Shown in pieces: positions 37,617-47,123 of a stretch of 64,000 nucleotides of DNA. Origin of the DNA: Serratia liquefaciens ATCC 27592 (GTDB lineage: Bacteria > Pseudomonadota > Gammaproteobacteria > Enterobacterales > Enterobacteriaceae); NCBI RefSeq assembly GCF_000422085.1, contig NC_021741.1, positions 186,001 to 250,000 of the forward strand. Reading direction: 5' to 3'. The number at the start of each line of letters is the position of its first letter. Positions within the stretch are counted from its first letter, which is position 1. A model generated the notes under the pieces. The model made no database searches. It had not been told where the DNA came from and saw nothing but the letters and a program-made list of their open reading frames with translations. The position numbers were made by a program, and so were the translations under genes.

Positions 37617-38896
37617 AACTCAATTTGCTCAACGCGCTGATCGCCACCCTGGTGCTGTTTGTGATGGCTTCATTCCTGATGGGCATGCAGCTGAGCCTGG
37701 ACGGTACCAAACTGGTGGTGCACGGCGCGGCGGAAGTGCGCTGGATGTGGATCGGCATCGGCTGCGTCATTGTGTTTTTCTTCCAACTGCTGCGCCCGCT
37801 GATGCAGCACGGGCTGAAAAAAATCTCCGGCCCGGCCTGGGTATTACCGAGCTTCGATGGCACGACTGCCCGGCAGAAGCTGTTGGCCGCAGCGATTATT
37901 ATCGCCGCGGTTGCCTGGCCATTTCTGGTCTCGCGCGGCTCGGTGGATATCGCCACGCTGACATTGATCTACGTGATGTTGGGCCTCGGTCTGAACGTGG
38001 TGGTGGGGCTGTCCGGTTTGCTGGTATTGGGCTACGGCGGTTTCTATGCGATTGGCGCTTACACTTACGCACTGCTGAACCATTATTACGGCCTGGGTTT
38101 CTGGGAGAGCCTGCCGCTGGCGGGTATGGTCACTGCCCTCTTTGGTTTTCTGCTCGGGTTCCCGGTGCTGCGCCTGCGCGGCGATTATCTGGCGATTGTC
38201 ACGCTGGGGTTCGGTGAGATCGTGCGCATCCTGTTGTTGAACAATACCGAGATCACCGGCGGGCCGAACGGCATCAGCCAGATCCCGAAACCGACCTTTT
38301 TCGGCCTGGAGTTCAACCGCAGCGCGCGTGACGGCGGCTGGGATACCTTCCATAACTTCTTTGGCCTGAAATATGATCCGAGCGATCGCATTGTCTTTTT
38401 GTACCTGGTGGCGTTGTTGCTGGTGGTGCTGACGCTGTTTGTGATCAACCGCCTGCTGCGCATGCCGCTGGGCCGTGCCTGGGAAGCCTTGCGCGAAGAT
38501 GAAATCGCTTGCCGTTCGCTGGGGCTTAATCCGACCAGAATCAAACTGACCGCTTTTACCATCAGCGCCGCCTTCGCCGGTTTTGCCGGCACGCTGTTCG
38601 CTGCGCGCCAGGGCTTCGTCAGCCCGGAATCCTTCACCTTTGTCGAGTCGGCCTTCGTGTTGGCGATCGTGGTTTTGGGCGGCATGGGATCGCAGTTCGC
38701 GGTGATCCTGGCGGCGATCCTGCTGGTAGTGTCGCGCGAACTGATGCGTGACCTGAACGAATACAGCATGCTGTTGCTGGGTGCCTTAATGGTATTGATG
38801 ATGATTTGGCGGCCGCAGGGACTGCTGCCGATGAAGCGGCCACAGCTAAAACTGAAGGCGGCGGATATGCAAGCAGGCAAGGGGGAGCAAGTATGA
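37613..38896 (+). CDS. livM: Branched-chain amino acid ABC transporter permease LivM
   Basis: LivM is the second permease of the LIV transporter. The 427-residue product has an N-terminal extension with two spans, then the permease core [32 protein letters not shown] and the ATPase contact region [25 protein letters not shown]. coli LivM has 425 residues. It overlaps livH and livG by four bases each. Confidence 0.97.
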
Positions 38897-39660
38897 GCAT
38901 GCAACCTTTGCTGAAGGTCGAAGGGCTGTCGATGCGTTTCGGCGGCCTGCTGGCGGTCAATAACGTGGCGCTGACGCTCAACGAGGGCGAGATTGTCTCG
39001 CTGATCGGCCCGAACGGTGCCGGAAAAACCACGGTGTTTAACTGCCTGACCGGCTTTTACCGTCCGACCAGCGGCACCATCAAACTGCGTGAGCGCCATC
39101 TGGAAGGGTTGCCCGGCCAGGCCATCGCCCGGATGGGCGTGGTGCGGACTTTCCAGCACGTACGGCTGTTTCGCGAGATGACGGTGATCGAAAACCTGTT
39201 GGTCGCACAGCATCAGCATCTGAAAAGCGGCGTGTTCGCCGGGCTGCTGAAAACGCCGGCCTTCCGCCGTGCCGAAGCCGATGCGCTGGAGCGTGCCTCG
39301 GTTTGGCTGCAACGGGTGGGCCTGTTGGAGATGGCGAACCGTTCGGCGGGTAATCTGGCTTACGGCCAGCAACGGCGGCTGGAGATTGCGCGCTGCATGG
39401 TCACCCGGCCGGAATTACTGATGCTGGACGAGCCGGCGGCGGGCCTGAACCCAAAGGAAACCGACGAGCTGGATCACCTGATCGTCGAATTGCGCAATCA
39501 GCATAAGGTGTCGGTGCTGCTGATCGAGCACGACATGAAACTGGTGATGGGCATCTCCGATCGTATCTACGTGGTGAACCAGGGCACGCCGTTGGCGCAG
39601 GGCACCCCGGCAGAAATCCGTAACAACCCGGACGTGATCCGGGCCTATCTGGGCGAATAA
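38893..39660 (+). CDS. livG: Branched-chain amino acid ABC transporter ATPase LivG
   Basis: LivG is one of two ATPases of the LIV transporter. The 255-residue product has Walker [10 protein letters not shown], the signature region [14 protein letters not shown] (a divergent LSGGQ, normal for LivG) and Walker [14 protein letters not shown]. The ATG at 38893 overlaps the livM stop (ATGA) and gives the E. coli length of 255. The longer frame from 38806 lies inside livM. Confidence 0.97.
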   Translation: MSMQPLLKVEGLSMRFGGLLAVNNVALTLNEGEIVSLIGPNGAGKTTVFNCLTGFYRPTSGTIKLRERHLEGLPGQAIARMGVVRTFQHVRLFREMTVIENLLVAQHQHLKSGVFAGLLKTPAFRRAEADALERASVWLQRVGLLEMANRSAGNLAYGQQRRLEIARCMVTRPELLMLDEPAAGLNPKETDELDHLIVELRNQHKVSVLLIEHDMKLVMGISDRIYVVNQGTPLAQGTPAEIRNNPDVIRAYLGE

Positions 39661-39663
39661 TTT

Positions 39664-40365
39664 ATGTTGTCATTTAATCAGGTATCCGCCCATTACGGCA
39701 AAATCCAGGCGCTGCATCAGGTTAGCCTGAACATAAAGCAGGGCGAGATTGTCACTCTGATCGGCGCTAACGGCGCCGGTAAAACCACGCTGCTCGGCAC
39801 GCTGTGCGGTGAACCCCGCGCCAGCGAAGGCAGCATCACCTTTCTCGATCAGGACATTACCCAGTGGCAGACGTCGCGCATCATGCGCGAAGCGGTGGCT
39901 ATCGTGCCGGAAGGCCGGCGGGTATTCTCGCGCATGACGGTGGAAGAGAACCTGGCGATGGGCGGTTTCTTTGCCGACCGTCACCAATATCAACAGCGCA
40001 TCGAAAGGGTGTTTGGCCTGTTTCCGCGCCTGCTGGAACGCCGTACACAGCGCTCGGGCACCATGTCCGGCGGTGAGCAACAGATGTTGGCGATAGGCCG
40101 TGCACTGATGAGCCAGCCGAAGCTGCTGTTGCTCGACGAGCCCTCTCTGGGGCTGGCGCCGATCATCATTCAGCAGATTTTTGACATCATTCAGCAGCTG
40201 CGTGAAGAGGGCATGACCATCTTCCTGGTCGAACAAAACGCCAATCAGGCGCTGAAATTGGCAGATCGCGGTTATGTACTGGAAAACGGGCGCGTGGTGT
40301 TGGAAGATACGGGGGCCGAATTGTTAGCAAACGAAGCAGTTAGGTCGGCGTATCTGGGCGGTTGA
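39664..40365 (+). CDS. livF: Branched-chain amino acid ABC transporter ATPase LivF
   Basis: LivF is the second ATPase of the LIV importer. The 233-residue product has Walker A GANGAGKTT, signature MSGGEQQML and Walker B LLLLDEPSLGLAP; E. coli LivF has 237 residues. It follows livG by three bases. A hairpin lies about 20 bases downstream. Confidence 0.97.
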   Translation: MLSFNQVSAHYGKIQALHQVSLNIKQGEIVTLIGANGAGKTTLLGTLCGEPRASEGSITFLDQDITQWQTSRIMREAVAIVPEGRRVFSRMTVEENLAMGGFFADRHQYQQRIERVFGLFPRLLERRTQRSGTMSGGEQQMLAIGRALMSQPKLLLLDEPSLGLAPIIIQQIFDIIQQLREEGMTIFLVEQNANQALKLADRGYVLENGRVVLEDTGAELLANEAVRSAYLGG

Positions 40366-40385
40366 AATACCCGTCGAAGCGGTAG

Positions 40386-40405
40386 GGGGCGAATATCTTC
40401 GCCCC
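40386..40405 (+). terminator. Hairpin after livF
   Basis: GGGGCGAA/TTCGCCCC forms a perfect 8-bp stem with a 4-base loop. Longer pairing GTAGGGG (40382-40388) with CCCCTAC (40432-40438) could form an alternative structure. There is no T tract after the short stem, so reading into the aminotransferase gene is possible. Confidence 0.45.
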
Positions 40406-40470
40406 GAGCGACTCGGGCGCAGCGTATCGGACCCCTACAACATTTTTAACGATTACGAGAAGAATAAGAA

Positions 40471-41658
40471 ATGAACACAGAAGGGTTACTCGCGCAGCGC
40501 ATCGTAAAAGTAAAAAGCTCGGCAATCCGTGAATTGCTCAAGCACAGTAAGATGGAAAACGTCATTTCGCTGGCGGGCGGCATCCCCTCTGATGCCCTGT
40601 TTGATTTCGAAGGGCTGAGCATCGCCACTCATCAGGCGATCACCGAACAGCCGAAAAGCGCTTTTCAGTACGGTCTGACCGAAGGCAGCCCGGTGCTGCG
40701 TGAACGCATCTGCGAGCTGTGTGCCGAACGCGGCGTCACCGCCACCGCCGATGAAGTGATGGTCACAGCCGGCTCCCAGCAGGCGCTGGATCTGGTGATG
40801 CGCGCCATTGTGAACCCCGGCGACGTGTTCGTGGTGGAGCGTCCGACCTACCTGGCGGCGTTGCAGACGCTGGAACTGGCGGAAGCCAACATCATGTCGG
40901 TATCGTCCGACAGCGATGGCATGGTGGTCGAAGAACTGGCCGAGCTGTTGAAAACGCAGCGCATCAAGGGCGTGTATGTGGTGCCGAACTTCGGCAACCC
41001 AAGCGGCATTACCCTGAGCGCCCCGCGTCGCGAACTGTTGGTCAAGCTGGCGGCCGAGCACAATTTCCTGATCATCGAGGATGATCCGTACGGCGAACTG
41101 CGTTTTACCGAAGAGCGTAACGCGACGCTGCACCAGGTTTCGCAACAGGTGCTGGGCCATACCGATAACATTATCTATACCTCGACCTTCTCCAAGATCC
41201 TGGCTCCGGGGTTGCGTTTGGGCTGGGCTATACTGCCGCCGTTTTTGCTGCATAAAGTGGCAATCATCAAGCAGGCGGCGGATCTGCATGCCAGCGCATT
41301 GTCGCAGAGCATCGTAGAGTGTTACCTGGGGCTGGATCGCCTGCCGGCGCAGATCGAAAAGATCCGCGCGGCTTACAAACAAAAGGGTGAGATCCTGGCC
41401 GGGCTGGTGGAAAAAGAGCTGGGTGACCATATCAGCTTCGATATGCCGAAAGGCGGCATGTTCCTGTGGGCGCGCTTCCGTCAGCCGTTCAACGCCACCG
41501 AATGGCTGAAAACCACCCTGCAGCAGGGCGTGGTGTTTGTGCCGGGAGAATACTTCTTCTCAGACAATCCGGACCGTTCTACCTTCCGCCTGTCGTTCGC
41601 CACCGCCACTGAACAGCAAATGCAGGAAGCGGTTGCCCGCCTGCGCCGTTCCCTGTGA
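40471..41658 (+). CDS. PLP-dependent class I/II aminotransferase
   Basis: The 395-residue protein is a fold-type I aminotransferase of the 2-aminoadipate/valine-type group without the MocR DNA-binding domain. It shows ISLAGGIPSDALFDF, TAGSQQALDLVMRAIVNPGD, the NP pair in VPNFGNPSGI, DDPYGELRF and the PLP lysine K242 in STFSKILAPGLRLGW. GAGAAGAAT precedes the ATG. It lies between livF and ugpB, which are adjacent in E. coli. A role in branched-chain or other hydrophobic amino acid use is suggested by the neighbours only. Confidence 0.85.
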   Translation: MNTEGLLAQRIVKVKSSAIRELLKHSKMENVISLAGGIPSDALFDFEGLSIATHQAITEQPKSAFQYGLTEGSPVLRERICELCAERGVTATADEVMVTAGSQQALDLVMRAIVNPGDVFVVERPTYLAALQTLELAEANIMSVSSDSDGMVVEELAELLKTQRIKGVYVVPNFGNPSGITLSAPRRELLVKLAAEHNFLIIEDDPYGELRFTEERNATLHQVSQQVLGHTDNIIYTSTFSKILAPGLRLGWAILPPFLLHKVAIIKQAADLHASALSQSIVECYLGLDRLPAQIEKIRAAYKQKGEILAGLVEKELGDHISFDMPKGGMFLWARFRQPFNATEWLKTTLQQGVVFVPGEYFFSDNPDRSTFRLSFATATEQQMQEAVARLRRSL

Positions 41659-41664
41659 TCCTCA

Positions 41665-41692
41665 CGGCGGCGGGGATCTTTCCCCGTCGCCG
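41665..41692 (+). terminator. Hairpin after the aminotransferase gene
   Basis: CGGCGGCGGGGA and TCCCCGTCGCCG pair at 11 of 12 positions with a TCTT loop, just after the stop codon. No T tract follows. Confidence 0.6.
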
Positions 41693-41722
41693 ACATCAAA
41701 CCGCAATCTGCACTTCACTCTT

Positions 41723-41766
41723 CCGTCATATGGCTGTCATCTAACGGTTATTTTTCTGTCATCCGA
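41723..41766 (+). promoter_or_regulatory. Tandem Pho boxes upstream of ugpB
   Basis: Four units at exact 11-base intervals, CCGTCAT (41723), CTGTCAT (41734), CGGTTAT (41745) and CTGTCAT (41756), each followed by a 4-base AT-rich spacer, fit the PhoB half-site CTGTCAT. Two full Pho boxes therefore precede ugpB, as expected for phosphate-starvation induction. Confidence 0.8.
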
Positions 41767-41971
41767 GCATGGCATGTTAGCTTCCGAACAAAAAACTGAT
41801 TCTTTTCGCTCACGCGCTTATTGCCCCAATAGATTTCACGTAGCAGCAAGGCGGTGACCGCCAGAATCCTCAGGAGTTTACATAGGTAAATGACTGAGGT
41901 GATGGCGGGAAACCAACACGGCTGCGGCGTGAAAGATGCAGGGGATACACCAGCTTTTTCAGGAGTTAGGC

Positions 41972-43291
41972 ATGCTCACCTACGCTATTCGCAAAACCAC
42001 GCTGTGCGTCGCGTTGACCCTGGCGGTCAGCACTCAGGCACTGGCGGCGACCGAGATCCCGTTCTGGCATTCGATGGAGGGTGAACTGGGTAAAGAAGTG
42101 GATTCCCTGGCGGACCGCTTTAACCAGTCGCACACCGACGTCAAAATTGTTCCGGTTTACAAAGGCAACTACGAACAGAGCCTGGCGGCGGGCATCGCGG
42201 CCTACCGCTCCGGTAAAGCGCCGGCGATCCTGCAGGTGTATGAAGTGGGTACGGCCACCATGATGGCCAGCAAGGCGATCAAGCCGGTGTACGAAGTGTT
42301 TAAAGACGCGGGCATCAGCTTTGACGAATCGGTATTCGTGCCTACGGTGTCCGGTTACTACACCGACAACAAAAGTGGACACCTGCTGTCGCAGCCGTTC
42401 AACAGCTCCACCCCGGTGCTGTATTACAACAAAGATGCCTTCAAGAAAGCCGGTTTGAACCCAGACCAGCCGCCGAAAACCTGGCAGGAGCTGGCGGCGG
42501 ACACCGCCAAACTGCGTGAAGCCGGCATGAAATGCGGCTATGCCAGCGGCTGGCAGGGCTGGATCCAACTGGAGAACTTCAGCGCCTGGCACGGCGTGCC
42601 ATTCGCCACGGAGAACAATGGCTTTGGTGGCGCGAGTGCCAAGCTGGAGTTCAACAAGCCGTTGCAGGTCAAGCATATTCAACTGCTGGAAGAGATGAAC
42701 AAAAAAGGTGACTTCACCTATTTCGGCCGTAAAGACGAATCCACCGAGAAGTTCTACAGCGGTGACTGTGCGATTACCACCGCTTCATCCGGCTCGCTGG
42801 CGGACATCAAGCATTACGCCAAATTCAACTATGGCGTGGGCATGATGCCGTATGACGCCGATGCCAAAAATGCACCGCAGAACGCCATTATCGGGGGCGC
42901 CAGCCTGTGGGTGATGAACGGTAAAGATGCCGCCACCTACAAAGGCGTAGCCGAGTTCCTGCAGTATCTGGCACAGCCGGAAATCGCCGCCGAGTGGCAC
43001 CAGAAGACCGGTTATCTGCCGATCACCACGGCAGCGTACGACCTGACCAAACAACAGGGGTTCTATGACAAGAACCCAGGGGCGGACGTGGCGACGCGTC
43101 AAATGCTGAACAAGCCGCCATTGCCGTTCACCAAGGGGCTGCGTTTAGGCAATATGCCGCAGATTCGCACCGTCGTGGATGAAGAGCTGGAGGGCGTGTG
43201 GACCGGTAAGAAAACGCCACAGCAGGCATTGGATGCCGCCGTACAGCGCGGTGATGTGTTGCTGCGTCGCTTCGAGTCTCAGACTAAGTAA
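41972..43291 (+). CDS. ugpB: Glycerol-3-phosphate/glycerophosphodiester binding protein
   Basis: UgpB is the periplasmic binding protein of the Ugp importer for sn-glycerol-3-phosphate and glycerophosphocholine-type diesters. The 439-residue product has a signal peptide (ending STQALA) and the body [21 protein letters not shown]...[27 protein letters not shown], very close to E. coli UgpB (438). CAGGAG lies 7 bases before the ATG at 41972. It heads ugpBAECQ behind Pho boxes. Confidence 0.97.
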   Translation: MLTYAIRKTTLCVALTLAVSTQALAATEIPFWHSMEGELGKEVDSLADRFNQSHTDVKIVPVYKGNYEQSLAAGIAAYRSGKAPAILQVYEVGTATMMASKAIKPVYEVFKDAGISFDESVFVPTVSGYYTDNKSGHLLSQPFNSSTPVLYYNKDAFKKAGLNPDQPPKTWQELAADTAKLREAGMKCGYASGWQGWIQLENFSAWHGVPFATENNGFGGASAKLEFNKPLQVKHIQLLEEMNKKGDFTYFGRKDESTEKFYSGDCAITTASSGSLADIKHYAKFNYGVGMMPYDADAKNAPQNAIIGGASLWVMNGKDAATYKGVAEFLQYLAQPEIAAEWHQKTGYLPITTAAYDLTKQQGFYDKNPGADVATRQMLNKPPLPFTKGLRLGNMPQIRTVVDEELEGVWTGKKTPQQALDAAVQRGDVLLRRFESQTK

Positions 43292-43450
43292 TAGCGGCTA
43301 CTGCGCTTTGCCATTCTGGGATTGGGCAGTGCTCGCTCTCCTCATGGACTTTATGTCCACTCCGGGAGCTGTGCGCTGTCCGCACCCAGACTGGCTTTGC
43401 TCGCGACGCCTTGCTTCGAGTCATCCGTTTTTTGTCTTCATGAGTCCCTA
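43292..43450. repeat. Possible intergenic repeat between ugpB and ugpA
   Basis: The gap of about 160 bases is unusual inside the operon. It includes GGAC-TTTAT-GTCC and GTGCG-CTGTC-CGCAC inverted repeats and looks like a dispersed Serratia intergenic element, but copy number cannot be judged from one window. It may split the ugpB and ugpA messages. Confidence 0.35.
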
Positions 43451-43453
43451 ATG

Positions 43454-44341
43454 ATGAGTTCACATCGTCCCGGTTTCGGCTGCAGTTGGCTGCCCTATGT
43501 TCTGGTGCTGCCGCAGTTGCTGATCACCGCAATATTCTTTCTGTGGCCCGCCGGCGAGGCGCTGTGGTATTCGGTGCAAAGCCTCGACCCGTTTGGCCTG
43601 TCCAGCCAGTTTGTCGGGTTGGACAACTTTACCCAACTGTTCCACGACCCTTACTACCTGGACTCGTTTTACACCACGCTGATTTTCAGTTTCCTGGTGG
43701 CGGGTATCGGGCTGGTCGTGTCGCTGTTCTTCGCCGCGTTAGTGGATTACGTGCTGCGCGGCAGCCGGATCTACCAGACGCTGATGATCCTGCCTTACGC
43801 CGTGGCGCCCGCGGTGGCGGCGGTGCTGTGGATTTTCCTGTTCAACCCCGGCCTGGGGCTGATTACCCACTTCCTCAACGGACTGGGCTACAGCTGGAAC
43901 CACGCGCAAAACAGCGGGCAGGCGATGTTCCTGGTGGTGTTGGCCTCGGTATGGCAGCAAATCAGCTATAACTTCCTGTTTTTCCTGGCCGCGTTGCAGT
44001 CAATTCCCCGCTCTCTGGTTGAGGCGGCGGCCATTGACGGTGCCGGCCCGGTGCGGCGTTTCTTCAATCTGGTGCTGCCGTTAATCACGCCGGTGAGCTT
44101 CTTCCTGCTGGTGGTGAATCTGGTGTACGCCTTCTTCGATACCTTCCCGGTGATCGATGCTGCGACCGGCGGCGGACCGGTACAGTCCACCACCACGCTG
44201 ATCTACAAGATTTACCGTGAAGGCTTTGCCGGTCTGGATCTGTCCAGCTCTGCGGCACAGTCGGTGATCCTGATGTTGCTGGTGATTGGCCTGACGGTGA
44301 TCCAGTTCCGTTTTGTCGAACGTAAGGTGCGTTACCAATGA
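43454..44341 (+). CDS. ugpA: Glycerol-3-phosphate ABC transporter permease UgpA
   Basis: UgpA is one of the two membrane subunits of the Ugp importer. The 295-residue product (same length as E. coli UgpA) has six spans and the EAA loop [18 protein letters not shown] that contacts UgpC. Two adjacent ATGs exist (43451, 43454); the second matches E. coli. The ribosome binding site is weak. The longer frame from 43322 translates the intergenic repeat and is not used. It overlaps ugpE by four bases. Confidence 0.96.
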   Translation: MSSHRPGFGCSWLPYVLVLPQLLITAIFFLWPAGEALWYSVQSLDPFGLSSQFVGLDNFTQLFHDPYYLDSFYTTLIFSFLVAGIGLVVSLFFAALVDYVLRGSRIYQTLMILPYAVAPAVAAVLWIFLFNPGLGLITHFLNGLGYSWNHAQNSGQAMFLVVLASVWQQISYNFLFFLAALQSIPRSLVEAAAIDGAGPVRRFFNLVLPLITPVSFFLLVVNLVYAFFDTFPVIDAATGGGPVQSTTTLIYKIYREGFAGLDLSSSAAQSVILMLLVIGLTVIQFRFVERKVRYQ

Positions 44342-45183
44342 TTGAGAACCGACGCGGGCTGGACATTTTCAGCCACGTAATGCTGATTATCGGCGTGCTG
44401 GTGGTGCTGTTCCCGCTGTACGTGGCCTTTGTGGCGGCAACGCTGGACGACAAACAGGTGTTTCAGGTGCCGATGACCCTGATCCCCGGCGGTCACCTGT
44501 GGGAAAACATCAGCAATATTTGGCAGGGTGGCGTGGGCAACCTTAAAGTGCCGTTTTCGCTGCTGCTGTTGAACAGCGTGGTGATGGCGCTGGCCATCAC
44601 CTTCGGCAAGATTGTGGTGTCGGTGTTGTCCGCCTATGCCATCGTTTATTTCCGTTTCCCGCTGCGCAGCCTGTTCTTCTGGCTGATATTCCTCACCCTG
44701 ATGTTGCCGGTTGAGGTGCGTATTTTCCCGACGGTGGAGGTTATCTCCAACCTCAACCTGCTGGACAGCTACACCGGCCTGACGTTGCCGCTGATGGCGT
44801 CGGCGACCGCCACCTTCCTGCTGCGCCAGTTCTTTATGACGTTACCGGACGAACTGCTGGAAGCGGCGCGGATTGACGGCGCCGGCCCGATGCGTTTTTT
44901 CTGGGATATCGTGTTGCCGCTGTCGAAGACCAATCTGGCGGCGCTGTTTGTCATCACCTTTATCTACGGCTGGAACCAGTACCTGTGGCCGATTCTGATC
45001 ACCAGCGATGCCTCGATGGGCACCGCAGTGGCGGGTATCAAGAGCATGATCTCCACCTCCGGCGCGCCGACCCAGTGGAATCAGGTGATGGCGGCGATGA
45101 TTCTGACTTTAATTCCACCGCTGACGGTGGTTCTTCTGATGCAGCGCTGGTTTGTACGCGGCCTGGTTGATAGCGAAAAGTAA
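44338..45183 (+). CDS. ugpE: Glycerol-3-phosphate ABC transporter permease UgpE
   Basis: UgpE is the second permease of the Ugp importer. The 281-residue product equals the E. coli length and has six spans and the EAA loop [17 protein letters not shown]. The start overlaps the ugpA stop (ATGA). Confidence 0.97.
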   Translation: MIENRRGLDIFSHVMLIIGVLVVLFPLYVAFVAATLDDKQVFQVPMTLIPGGHLWENISNIWQGGVGNLKVPFSLLLLNSVVMALAITFGKIVVSVLSAYAIVYFRFPLRSLFFWLIFLTLMLPVEVRIFPTVEVISNLNLLDSYTGLTLPLMASATATFLLRQFFMTLPDELLEAARIDGAGPMRFFWDIVLPLSKTNLAALFVITFIYGWNQYLWPILITSDASMGTAVAGIKSMISTSGAPTQWNQVMAAMILTLIPPLTVVLLMQRWFVRGLVDSEK

Positions 45184-45199
45184 CGAGAGAAATTTTCAC

Positions 45200-46159
45200 A
45201 TGGCAGGTTTAAAACTACAGGCAGTCACCAAGTCTTACGACGGTAAAACGCCGGTGATCAAGCAAATTGACCTCGACGTGGCGGACGGCGAATTTATCGT
45301 GATGGTCGGCCCGTCCGGCTGCGGTAAATCGACGCTGTTGCGCATGGTGGCCGGGCTGGAACGCACCACCAGCGGCGATATTTATATCGACAGTCAACGC
45401 GTAACGGATATGGAGCCGAAAGATCGCGGTATCGCGATGGTGTTCCAGAACTATGCGCTGTATCCGCACATGAGCGTATACGACAACATGGCCTATGGCC
45501 TGAAAATTCGCGGCTTCGGCAAACAGCATATTCAACAGCGGGTGGAGGAAGCCGCGCGCATTTTAGAGCTGGAGCCGTTGTTGCAACGCAAGCCGCGCGA
45601 GCTTTCCGGCGGCCAACGCCAACGGGTGGCGATGGGGCGCGCTATCGTGCGTGAGCCGGCGGTATTCCTGTTTGATGAACCGCTGTCGAATCTGGATGCC
45701 AAGCTGCGCGTCCAAATGCGCCTGGAACTGCAACAACTGCATCGCCGGCTGAAAACCACCAGCCTGTACGTGACCCACGATCAGGTGGAGGCGATGACGT
45801 TGGCACAGCGGGTGATCGTCATGAACAAAGGCGTGGCAGAGCAAATTGGCACCCCCAGTGAGGTCTATCAGCGCCCGGCGTCGCTGTTCGTCGCCAGCTT
45901 TATCGGTTCGCCGGCGATGAACCTGTTGCCCGGCACGTTGAGCGCCGACGGCAGCCAACTGCAACTGGCCGAGGGGATGACGCTGAATTTACCGCAACCC
46001 AAAGCGCAGTGGGGCGGTCGCCGGTTGACGCTTGGCATCCGCCCGGAACATCTTCAATTGACCACCTCCGAGCAAGGGGCGTGCCCCTGGCGCTGCAAAC
46101 GCTGGAGTTATTGGGCGCAGATAACCTGGCGCATGGGCAGTGGGGCGGTCATGGCGTGA
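45200..46159 (+). CDS. ugpC: Ugp importer ATPase UgpC, C-terminus altered by a frameshift
   Basis: UgpC powers the Ugp importer. The ATP-binding half is intact: Walker [10 protein letters not shown] (37-45), signature LSGGQRQR, Walker [14 protein letters not shown] and the switch histidine [10 protein letters not shown]. Up to Gly293 the protein follows E. coli UgpC (356 residues). From there the frame changes and adds 26 unrelated residues before a stop, giving 319. The correct continuation ([19 protein letters not shown]...) lies in the -1 frame at 46080-46275. One missing G in the GGGG run at 46076-46079 explains it. The start at 45200 matches the family. The regulatory C-terminal domain is therefore incomplete. 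Confidence 0.9.
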   Translation: MAGLKLQAVTKSYDGKTPVIKQIDLDVADGEFIVMVGPSGCGKSTLLRMVAGLERTTSGDIYIDSQRVTDMEPKDRGIAMVFQNYALYPHMSVYDNMAYGLKIRGFGKQHIQQRVEEAARILELEPLLQRKPRELSGGQRQRVAMGRAIVREPAVFLFDEPLSNLDAKLRVQMRLELQQLHRRLKTTSLYVTHDQVEAMTLAQRVIVMNKGVAEQIGTPSEVYQRPASLFVASFIGSPAMNLLPGTLSADGSQLQLAEGMTLNLPQPKAQWGGRRLTLGIRPEHLQLTTSEQGACPWRCKRWSYWAQITWRMGSGAVMA

Positions 46160-46275
46160 TTGCGCGTTTGTCGCATGAAACTATGCCGACGGCGGGCAGC
46201 ACGCTATATTTGCAGTTGCCTGCACAGGCGCTGCACTTTTTTGATACCGATAGCGGATTACGGATGGAATCATGA
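46080..46275 (+). pseudogene. ugpC: Detached 3' end of ugpC
   Basis: In the -1 frame this stretch encodes [18 protein letters not shown]...PTAGSTLYLQLPAQALHFFD, the normal end of UgpC (part of the TOBE/regulatory domain). It has no start of its own and is read only if the frame is corrected. Its stop overlaps the ugpQ start as in an intact operon (ATGA). With one base added, full UgpC would be 358 residues. Confidence 0.9.
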
Positions 46276-47018
46276 CCACAGCCTGGCCTTACCCCCACAT
46301 TGTCGCCCACCGCGGCGGCGGTTCTCTGGCACCGGAAAATACCCTGGCGGCGATCGACGTCGGCGCACGGCACGGTCATAAAATGATTGAGTTCGACGTC
46401 AAGCTGGCGCAGGACGGGCAAATATTTCTGTTGCACGACGATACCTTGGATCGCACCAGCAACGGCTGGGGCGTGGCGGGTGAGCTGCCGTGGGACAAGC
46501 TGGTACAGCTGGATGCCGGCAACTGGTATAACTCCGCTTACAAGGGCGAACGTTTACCGTTGTTGGCCGAAGTGGCGGAGCGCTGTCAGCAGCACGGCAT
46601 GATGGCGAACATTGAAATCAAGCCTACCACCGGCAGCGATGATGAAACCGGTCGTGTCGTGGCGCTAGCCGCACGTTTGTTGTGGCAGGGGCAGACCGAT
46701 CCGCTGCTCTCTTCTTTCTCGATTGAGGCGCTTGAGGCGGCGCAGCGTACGGTGCCGGAACTCCCGCGCGGCCTGTTGCTGGATCAGTGGGACGACAACT
46801 GGCAGGCGTTGACCGAACGATTGGGCTGCGTTTCGTTGCACATCAACCATAAAGAACTGACGGCCGAACGGGTGTCGGCGCTGAAAGCCGCAGGGCTGCG
46901 CATCCTGGTTTATACCGTTAACCAGCCGGCGCGTGCGCGCTTGTTGTTGAACTGGGGCGTTGACTGCATTTGCACTGACCGGATAGATTTGATCGGACCG
47001 GACTTTCCCAACGCGTGA
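46272..47018 (+). CDS. ugpQ: Cytoplasmic glycerophosphodiester phosphodiesterase UgpQ
   Basis: UgpQ hydrolyses glycerophosphodiesters in the cytoplasm as they enter through UgpBAEC. The 248-residue product has the GDPD motifs [19 protein letters not shown] and [30 protein letters not shown], and NIEIKP. There is no signal peptide, unlike GlpQ. E. coli UgpQ has 247 residues. Because of the ugpC frameshift, the ugpC stop now lies 113 bases upstream, so translational coupling may be weakened. A hairpin terminator follows. Confidence 0.96.
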   Translation: MTTAWPYPHIVAHRGGGSLAPENTLAAIDVGARHGHKMIEFDVKLAQDGQIFLLHDDTLDRTSNGWGVAGELPWDKLVQLDAGNWYNSAYKGERLPLLAEVAERCQQHGMMANIEIKPTTGSDDETGRVVALAARLLWQGQTDPLLSSFSIEALEAAQRTVPELPRGLLLDQWDDNWQALTERLGCVSLHINHKELTAERVSALKAAGLRILVYTVNQPARARLLLNWGVDCICTDRIDLIGPDFPNA

Positions 47019-47027
47019 TCCCGTTGC

Positions 47028-47053
47028 CACGGACGCAGTTTGCTGCGTCCGTG
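47028..47053 (+). terminator. Hairpin after ugpQ
   Basis: A perfect 11-bp stem CACGGACGCAG/CTGCGTCCGTG with a 4-base loop ends the ugp operon. The T tract is missing. Confidence 0.7.
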
Positions 47054-47123
47054 AGAAAGTCGTCGGCGCCTGTTGAATTTTGCGACGTCAGTCCTTTGCC
47101 GCCGCGCTAACGGAAGGGATGTG

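Larger units (their letters stand above)
41659..41971 (+). promoter_or_regulatory. ugpB upstream region
   Basis: This 313-base gap holds the terminator of the aminotransferase gene, four tandem Pho-box half-sites and the leader of ugpB. An open frame starting at 41936 is an artificial extension of ugpB. Confidence 0.6.

Noticed and set aside
46070..46090. Programmed ribosomal frameshift in ugpC
   Set aside because: No slippery heptamer in the right frame and no following stem; a single lost G is simpler.
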